A DNA stretch of 64,000 nt from Saprospiraceae bacterium (GTDB lineage: Bacteria > Bacteroidota > Bacteroidia > Chitinophagales > Saprospiraceae). This document shows, piece by piece, positions 58,188 to 64,000 of this stretch. The translations under genes and the position numbers were made by a program. Where the stretch lies: assembly GCA_016722285.1 (NCBI GenBank), contig JADKGI010000002.1, forward strand, positions 62,001 through 126,000, read 5' to 3'. The notes under the pieces were generated by a model. The model worked only from the letters and a program-made list of their open reading frames with translations, made no database searches and was not told the origin of the DNA. Each line of letters starts with the position of its first letter. Position 1 is the stretch's first letter.

Positions 58188-59114
58188 ATGAATATACTTA
58201 ATAGACATTTTCTTTATTTACTGACAGGTTTGACAATATTTTGGGTCTCTCCGGGATGTAAAACCACAAAAAATACAGATATAGGATATAAACCTCTTGA
58301 GAAGGCACTTCTTTGGGAGATAAGTGGTCCTGGTATCAATAAACCATCCTATCTGTACGGAACTATCCATATAATTGACAGCAAAGATTATTTTCTGCCC
58401 AAAGGCACGATGACAGCCTTTGATGCTTCGCAAAAAGTCATCTTCGAGATAGATATGAAGGAAATGTCTGACATCTCCAAACTAATGGGGATGATGAATA
58501 AAATTTTTATGAATGATGGAAAAACGCTGAAAGATCTTGTCACTGAAGAAGACTATAAGATGATTGGCGACCACTTCCAGAAAATAGGACTTCCCATATT
58601 TATGTTGGAGCGAATGAAACCAATGTTTCTTACTGTATTTGCATCTGGTGAAATGGATCCTTCCGGACTTAAAAATGGAAACATGAAGTCTTATGAAATG
58701 GAGTTTATGGAAATGGCCAAAAATACAGATAAAGAGACCGGAGGACTTGAAAGTATAGATTTCCAAATCGGACTTTTTGATGAGATCCCCTATGAAGCGC
58801 AGGCAAAAATGCTAGTGGACGCCATCAAAAACAGTCAAAATGAAGGGGATGATGAGTTCAGAAAAATGACTGACATGTATCTTGCTCAGGATATTCAGGC
58901 CATGGTCAGTATGATCGGAGAGGAAGGCAGCTCGACTGCAGGTTTTGAAGATAAGCTACTGACCGGTAGAAATAAAAACTGGATTCCACTCATAATAGAA
59001 GAAGCTAAAAAAGGTCAGGCTTTTATTGCTGTTGGAGCGGGTCATCTGGGAGGGCCGGACGGAGTCATCCATCTTATGAGAAAAGCTGGTTACAAAATGA
59101 ATCCGGTAAAATAA
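58188..59114 (+). CDS. TraB/GumN-family lipoprotein
   Basis: A 308-residue lipoprotein from ATG 58188; the longer frame from 58092 overlaps rlmB. The lipobox is SPGC (about Cys24). TraB/GumN motifs are YLYGTIHIID near the N-terminus and FIAVGAGHLGGPDGVIHLM near the C-terminus. Family members are putative metalloproteases of the Tiki type; activity is not established. A second lipoprotein gene follows 12 nt downstream. Confidence 0.85.
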   Translation: MNILNRHFLYLLTGLTIFWVSPGCKTTKNTDIGYKPLEKALLWEISGPGINKPSYLYGTIHIIDSKDYFLPKGTMTAFDASQKVIFEIDMKEMSDISKLMGMMNKIFMNDGKTLKDLVTEEDYKMIGDHFQKIGLPIFMLERMKPMFLTVFASGEMDPSGLKNGNMKSYEMEFMEMAKNTDKETGGLESIDFQIGLFDEIPYEAQAKMLVDAIKNSQNEGDDEFRKMTDMYLAQDIQAMVSMIGEEGSSTAGFEDKLLTGRNKNWIPLIIEEAKKGQAFIAVGAGHLGGPDGVIHLMRKAGYKMNPVK

Positions 59115-59126
59115 AAACTAAATTCT

Positions 59127-60161
59127 ATGAAAATATTACATTTGGATTACCGGTTTGCGGTAATAATAGCAGCTATTATTTTTATGATTTCGTGCAAAAA
59201 TGGATCAGGAACACCTGCACCGGAAGTACCAATCGCGGGAGATACTCTAAAGACACAGGTTCCGGTAGAAGCACCTTTGGTCATGGATACAGTGGACTAT
59301 TTGAAACGGATATCCACTCTTGCCCATGACAGCATCTCTGATAAATGGCCGGCGAAAACAGCCATTCCTAATCCCGGAGCTATTCTTCCATTCAAACGTA
59401 TTGTGGCTTATTATGGCAATTTTTATTCTAAGAATATGGGTATCTTAGGCCAGTATCCGGAAGATACACTGATAGAAAAACTATTAGCAGAAGTAGCATA
59501 CTGGAACAATGCCGATCCATTAACTCCGGTATTACCTGCCATTCACTATATTGCCATCACAGCCCAGAGCAAGCCAGGAGCCGGAAACACCTTTCGTTTG
59601 AGAATGCCGGAAAAACAAATTCTAAGAGCGATTGAACTCGGCGAGAAAGTAAAAGGTATTACCTTTCTGGATGTTCAGGTTGGACATAGCACTATTAAGG
59701 CTGAAGTACCCACACTTGAAAAATATTTGCTGAATGAAAATGTGCATCTTGGTATTGATCCTGAGTGGTCCATGAAGGACGGAGCTATTCCGGGTCGTAA
59801 GATTGGTTCACTTGATGCATCTGATATAAATTTTGCGATTGAATTTCTTACTGATTTGGTAAAAACCAACAAATTAAAGCCCAAAATCCTGGTTGTACAC
59901 CGATTTACCAGGGGTATGATTACAAATTCTGATAAGATCAAACCAACTCCTGAAGTCCAGGTAGTGATAGATATGGATGGGTTTGGATTTCCGGCAAAAA
60001 AGGTAGATTCTTACAGAAGGTTTGTTTCAGGCTACCCTGTTCAATTTACAGGTTTCAAGCTATTTTATAAAAATGATATTCTGACCAGCCCTTACAGGAT
60101 GATGACCTCGGAAGAAGTGCTAAATCTGTTTCCCAAGCCTATTTACATTCAGTACCAGTAA
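59127..60161 (+). CDS. Lipoprotein of unknown function, possibly a TIM-barrel
   Basis: A 344-residue lipoprotein (lipobox MISC, Cys23). Segments FKRIVAYYGNFYSKNMGILGQYP, HYIAITAQSKPG, ITFLDVQVGHSTI, NVHLGIDPEWSM and PKILVVHRFTRGMI repeat in a beta-alpha order suggestive of a TIM barrel with acidic residues at strand ends, as in glycoside hydrolases. I do not recognise the family. It is probably in one operon with the TraB/GumN lipoprotein and the polysaccharide deacetylase. Confidence 0.65.
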   Translation: MKILHLDYRFAVIIAAIIFMISCKNGSGTPAPEVPIAGDTLKTQVPVEAPLVMDTVDYLKRISTLAHDSISDKWPAKTAIPNPGAILPFKRIVAYYGNFYSKNMGILGQYPEDTLIEKLLAEVAYWNNADPLTPVLPAIHYIAITAQSKPGAGNTFRLRMPEKQILRAIELGEKVKGITFLDVQVGHSTIKAEVPTLEKYLLNENVHLGIDPEWSMKDGAIPGRKIGSLDASDINFAIEFLTDLVKTNKLKPKILVVHRFTRGMITNSDKIKPTPEVQVVIDMDGFGFPAKKVDSYRRFVSGYPVQFTGFKLFYKNDILTSPYRMMTSEEVLNLFPKPIYIQYQ

Positions 60162-60195
60162 TGGCTATAGTATGTCTCTGAAACCATCATACCAT

Positions 60196-60934
60196 ATGAA
60201 AAAAATACTCATTTTAATTATTCTGCTGAACACAGGAGCGATTACTCCGGAGACTGTTGGCAAAATTAAAGAAGTTCCAATTTTATGCTACCATAACATT
60301 TTTGAAAAGGAGGGCAAACCAGGACCATATTATATCAGCGCACAACTCCTGGAGGAGCAAATTAAATATTTTAAAGAAAATGGTTATGTAGCTGTACTGC
60401 CTGAAGATATATACAGATCATACATTTACGGACTACCACTACCAGAGAAATCAGTTATGTTCAGTTTTGATGATACCAGAAAAGACCACTATACACTGGC
60501 AGCACCACTGCTGGAAAAGTATGGTTACAAAGGTGCCTTCTTTATAATGACAGTAGCCATAGGCAAAAAAAACTATATGACAAAAGATGAAATCAGGGAT
60601 CTGGCCAGACGCGGGCATTGCATTGGAAATCATACTTATGACCACCAAAATCTTAAAAAACTGCCTGAAGATCAATGGAAAAAGCAAGTGGAAGAACCTA
60701 AAAAAAAAGCTTGAAGACATCATAGGTATTAATGTATGCTATCTGGCTTACCCCTTTGGCCTGTGTAACGAATATGCTGCTGAACAACTTGAAAAAAGGG
60801 GCATTTATGCTGCTTTCCAGCTTTCGGGTAAGTCTATTATCACAGATTCACCATTATTCATAAGAAGGCTTTTAGTCACAGGCAGTTTGACTTCAGAAAA
60901 GTTGGCGCGGGAAATAAAAGGTACTTTCCACTGA
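60196..60934 (+). CDS. Polysaccharide deacetylase (NodB domain), split by one frameshift
   Basis: A NodB-type carbohydrate esterase of about 245 residues with a signal peptide at 1-16. Motif 1 FSFDDTRKDHY has Asp92/Asp93, motif 2 GNHTYDH has His146 and His150, and the later LAYPFG and AFQLSGK segments follow in the next frame. An extra A in the A9 run at 60700-60708 shifts the frame; with eight A the sequence reads EEPKKKLEDIIGINVCYLAYPFG. Fragments: 60172-60714 and 60587-60934. Substrate probably peptidoglycan or an exopolysaccharide. Confidence 0.88.
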
Positions 60935-61066
60935 TAAAACAGGTTTTCAATAAATATTTTAAAATGCTACCTTTCAACAATTTTTATTTTTGATAAATTC
61001 TACATCTGAATTCATATTTTCTGCAATATATTTATTTTACTATTCGTTTAATGTGAAAGAATTACT

Positions 61067-61678
61067 ATGTTAAAGAAATTTATTTTTCTTATCTTTCTGA
61101 CATATACTACGACTTCCATCGCCCAATTTGGAATTCATATCGGAGGTGGGGCTAATTTCTCAGATTTTAGTTTTGACAAAATCCAGCTACCTGAAATCAA
61201 TAAGGCTACAAATTACTTCATTTCCGTCAGACCTGAAATAGGGCTTTCAGAAGGCTTATCAGTTGGCATAGATTTGCAATTTTCCAGAAAAGGATATGAT
61301 TATGCCACTCCAGACAAATCTGATATCTCCGGATATAGGTTTCAATATCTGGACCTGATCCCCCAGGCACAGTTCAGATTTATAAAACAGGTGGCTATAT
61401 ATGGTGGTTTGGGTATAGCAATCAGAACATCAGAAAAATACAACATCAGTGAGGTATGGAAAGAGGCTACAGCAAAGCTTTCAAAATCTACAGATTTTAC
61501 CTATGTGGCAGGATTAAGGCTTTTTCCAATCAGTAGATTTTCGATTCAGACACAGTTTGCTGGTAGTTTGGGCTCTTTTCTTGATGTGGAATTCACAGAC
61601 GTGCAAGGTAACCCAATCCCTAATGTCAAAACACACCTCAACAACATACAGATAGGCATTGCGTATCAGTTATATTAG
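61067..61678 (+). CDS. Outer-membrane beta-barrel protein (PorT/OmpW-like)
   Basis: A 203-residue protein with a signal peptide (residues 1-19) and alternating beta-strands: FGIHIGGGANFSDF, FISVRPEIGLSEGLSVGIDLQFSRKGYDY, VAIYGGLGIAIRTSEKY, and a final HLNNIQIGIAYQLY strand. It belongs to the general beta-barrel group abundant in Bacteroidota. No function can be assigned. Confidence 0.8.
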   Translation: MLKKFIFLIFLTYTTTSIAQFGIHIGGGANFSDFSFDKIQLPEINKATNYFISVRPEIGLSEGLSVGIDLQFSRKGYDYATPDKSDISGYRFQYLDLIPQAQFRFIKQVAIYGGLGIAIRTSEKYNISEVWKEATAKLSKSTDFTYVAGLRLFPISRFSIQTQFAGSLGSFLDVEFTDVQGNPIPNVKTHLNNIQIGIAYQLY

Positions 61679-61752
61679 AGCTTATAGTACAGACTCTTGC
61701 TATAACATAACTGAAATCAGATGTTGGCAGTCTGGTATTATTCAGGATGCTT

Positions 61753-62607
61753 TTAATCTTTTTTCAGAATAATATTGTCAATCAGACGTACCCCATCTGC
61801 CCAGACGGCAACACAAGCAACGGCATAAGTTGAAGAATTAATATCGTTCAAAGGTTGTAATGTAAAACCATCCACTATAGATAAGTAATCCGGCTGAAAT
61901 GGTGGAACAGCAAGCCGTTTCAATCCATACTTTTTCAATTCGGATACAGATTTGCTGTTTCTGTATTTTTTAACGGCCTTTAAAGTCTTATAAATCAAGC
62001 CGGCTTGATCTCTTGTTTTTTGTAATAGTCTTTCATTTCTCGAACTCATAGCCAGGCCTGAAGACTCACGGATGATACGGCACACTACCAGTTCAGTATG
62101 TATATGTAAAGTCCTGATCATGTGGCCAATGATGCTGAATTGTTGAAAGTCTTTTTGTCCCATATACAGTCTGTCGGGGGTAACGATCTCCAGCAATCTT
62201 TTGACTACCTGTGCCACCCCCTTAAAGTGCCCCGGTCTAAAGGCACCTTCCATATATTCATCCAAACCACCGAGATCAATATCTGAACCCAACTCAACAC
62301 CTTTGGGGTAAACTTCATGCATACCTGGGGCAAAAACAATACTGACCCCATGTGGTACCAATAATTCGACGTCAGCATCGAGGGTCCTGGGGTATTTCTC
62401 CAGGTCTTTTTTATCATTAAATTGAGTAGGGTTTACAAAGACTGAAATGATTACGATGTCATTTTCACGCTTTGCTTTTCTGACGAGGGATATGTGACCC
62501 TCATGCAGTGCGCCCATGGTAGGAACAAAACCGATTGTTTTCTCATTTTCCCTGTATTCTTCGATTCTCTTTGAAAGTGCGTCCACACTCTCGATAACTG
62601 CAATCAT
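61753..62607 (-). CDS. panC: Pantoate--beta-alanine ligase (pantothenate synthetase)
   Basis: A 284-residue enzyme that joins pantoate and beta-alanine with ATP, the last step of pantothenate synthesis. Motifs are PTMGALHEGHISLV (ATP-binding HxGH, His35/His38), NPTQFNDKKDLEKYPRTLD, YMGQKDFQQFSIIGHMI and SSRNERLL (KMSKS-like). Length is normal. It starts at ATG 62607, 3 nt after the upstream hydrolase gene ends. Confidence 0.95.
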   Translation of the reverse strand: MIAVIESVDALSKRIEEYRENEKTIGFVPTMGALHEGHISLVRKAKRENDIVIISVFVNPTQFNDKKDLEKYPRTLDADVELLVPHGVSIVFAPGMHEVYPKGVELGSDIDLGGLDEYMEGAFRPGHFKGVAQVVKRLLEIVTPDRLYMGQKDFQQFSIIGHMIRTLHIHTELVVCRIIRESSGLAMSSRNERLLQKTRDQAGLIYKTLKAVKKYRNSKSVSELKKYGLKRLAVPPFQPDYLSIVDGFTLQPLNDINSSTYAVACVAVWADGVRLIDNIILKKD

Positions 62608-62610
62608 GTA

Positions 62611-63693
62611 TTACACTTTCTTGATCTGACTAAACCATTTTTTAATGATATTTTCTGCTGGTTTGTCCTGCGGGGTATAGTCTTTTTCAGGATATCCTTC
62701 ATGACCCATCCCATCCGGAAACCACTTCCATAGAAACCCACCACCCCAGAAGCTTTCCGAAGACAAGGAAGTCCACAGCGCATCGTAGGCATTGCTTTGA
62801 GCAAAATGATTGATGTTGAGATTCTTTTTGTTTTTTTCTATTTCCCAGGACTTTCCGGCACAACCATCGACGGACATGTATCCGTATTCAGTAAATAGAA
62901 TTTTCTTTTTATACTTATTTGAAAAATTCCGAAGCCTTCTAACTATTGGTTTCCATTCTTTTACCAATAATCCAACAGTTGGATTCCTGGCTTCAGACAG
63001 AGGAAAATAACTGCTAATACCTATAATATCAAGGTCCTTCCAGATACCTACTTTATCATAATTGTCCCAATTGGCTGAGTAAGTAAGTTGACCCTTGTAA
63101 GTCTTTCGCATATCTCTGATCAGCTCCTTCCAGAACGATTCTCTTTTTATAACAGCAATATTGAATTCTGTCCCAATGCAAAACATCTCTGCATTATTTT
63201 TGACAGCGACATCCAGATAATCCATAATGAAAATCCGGTAATTTTTTTCCCATTCAACCCATTGTTCTTCTTTTTCAAAATCCATATCTCCGATCCATCC
63301 GCCTCCCATAAATACCTGTGGCTTTAACATCACTTTCAGCCCCTGTTTTTTGGCTTCGGTAATACATACTTCTATCCCGGCAATTTTTTCGCCCCACCAC
63401 TGTCTGTCTTGATTGTACCTTACGTCAGTGCTTCCTTTTCTGGTGAAACCATACGGCACAAAACATACCCATTCTGTGTTGATTTCTGTGAGTTTTTTAA
63501 AGACAAGTGGTCCGATTGCTTTGGGCGGGGCCACTACTGTGATTCCTTTTATGACATCAGCAAAAACATCACCGTTGGTTTTGATTTCAACCCGACCATT
63601 ATAGTCATTATTTCCCGATACAGATTCAATAATAAAATTGATAAGGATCAGAGTACAGATGATTAATAATGATTTTGTTAGGGATATATTCAT
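62611..63693 (-). CDS. GH113-like secreted glycoside hydrolase
   Basis: A 360-residue secreted TIM-barrel enzyme with signal peptide 1-27. The pattern fits the GH113 beta-mannanase group: catalytic acid in FCIGTEFNIA (Glu176) and nucleophile in ILFTEYGYMSVDG (Glu269), plus ISSYFPLSEA and GGGFLWKWFPDG. It lies immediately upstream of panC, but the two have no obvious functional link. Confidence 0.82.
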   Translation of the reverse strand: MNISLTKSLLIICTLILINFIIESVSGNNDYNGRVEIKTNGDVFADVIKGITVVAPPKAIGPLVFKKLTEINTEWVCFVPYGFTRKGSTDVRYNQDRQWWGEKIAGIEVCITEAKKQGLKVMLKPQVFMGGGWIGDMDFEKEEQWVEWEKNYRIFIMDYLDVAVKNNAEMFCIGTEFNIAVIKRESFWKELIRDMRKTYKGQLTYSANWDNYDKVGIWKDLDIIGISSYFPLSEARNPTVGLLVKEWKPIVRRLRNFSNKYKKKILFTEYGYMSVDGCAGKSWEIEKNKKNLNINHFAQSNAYDALWTSLSSESFWGGGFLWKWFPDGMGHEGYPEKDYTPQDKPAENIIKKWFSQIKKV

Positions 63694-64000
63694 TGCTTTT
63701 TGATAGTAAAAGAATGTAAAGTTACTTTTTATTTTTTAATGTTGAACCCATACCTAAAAGGCAAAAATAAATAATTGCCACAAAGTCTCTAAGTCTCAAA
63801 GGTTCACAAAGGATTGAATATCAATTTTTAAAATTCGTTATTCTTTGCGACTCTTAGTGTTTTTGCGCCTTTGTGGCAAAAATAAACTTTTCGGAGTAGT
63901 CTCAATATTAATGCTTGATTTTTGTAATACATTACTGATGTACAGTATTAGACGACTCAATTGAATAGTTTTCAATAAGCAAAAGTAAGTGAATGAAATA
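63694..64000. other. Intergenic region upstream of the hydrolase
   Basis: Besides the inverted-repeat element at 63775-63879 nothing is seen; the window ends without another gene. Confidence 0.4.
63775..63879. repeat. CCACAAAG inverted-repeat element, copy 2
   Basis: TTGCCACAAAG (63775-63785) and CTTTGTGGCAA (63869-63879) are perfect 11-bp inverted repeats about 80 nt apart, with further imperfect pairing inside. The same CCACAAAG/CTTTGTGG ends frame 16132-16220. Confidence 0.6.

Overview
The window is an AT-rich chromosomal segment of a Bacteroidota bacterium, most likely from the Saprospiraceae or a close relative. The evidence for this is: several large secreted proteins ending in a type IX secretion (T9SS) sorting domain built around a 'YPNP' motif; promoters of the TTTG-N19/20-TAnnTTTG type; almost no Shine-Dalgarno sequences; and lineage-typical families (head-GIN adhesin, MbnP, ligase-associated Lhr helicase, fused alpha/beta E1 dehydrogenase). 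I saw no rRNA, tRNA, CRISPR array, intact transposase or prophage.

Layout. 1-9 kb: sorbosone-dehydrogenase-like protein, GNAT/FemAB-like protein, acyl-CoA synthetase, alpha/beta hydrolase, a damaged S41 protease, TsaB, and two cysteine-free ArsR-type regulators closed by a perfect terminator. 9.4-18.5 kb: an array of five secreted T9SS cargo proteins on the minus strand (sulfatase, YHYH, arylsulfotransferase-like, YHYH, CotH) that share nearly identical C-terminal modules. 18.8-21 kb: a translationally coupled operon of a CpxP/Spy-like protein, MbnP and a MauG/MbnH-type diheme protein, a likely periplasmic copper-binding and tryptophan-oxidation unit. 21.5-28.4 kb: ferredoxin-like protein, OsmC, metallophosphoesterase, peroxiredoxin, ECF sigma factor, BlaI-like regulator, Lhr helicase. 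28.4-34 kb: an FG-GAP secreted protein with 153-nt internal repeats, two small envelope proteins and a PSMA-like M28 peptidase. 34-45 kb: three regulator modules with visible operator-like palindromes (TetR with cupin; TetR opposite SulP plus carbonic anhydrase; MarR with SRPBCC), plus a BNR-repeat protein. 45.7-64 kb: thioredoxin/MsrA-like fusion, envelope proteins, fused E1 dehydrogenase, Omp85-like protein, rpsT, M16 protease, RlmB, TraB/GumN lipoprotein, polysaccharide deacetylase, beta-barrel protein, PanC and a GH113-like hydrolase.

A striking feature is the number of broken reading frames. At least eight genes are split by single-base indels, most of them in homopolymers, and two more carry in-frame stops. 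In nearly every case the downstream frame still encodes an intact family match. I read most of these as consensus errors of the assembly and annotate each such locus as one gene.

The best candidates for less-described biology are the CpxP-like/MbnP/MbnH operon beside the YHYH/CotH array, the two long inverted repeats at the TetR modules, the VPGC-thioredoxin plus MsrA-like fusion, and a MITE-like element at about 57.2 kb.
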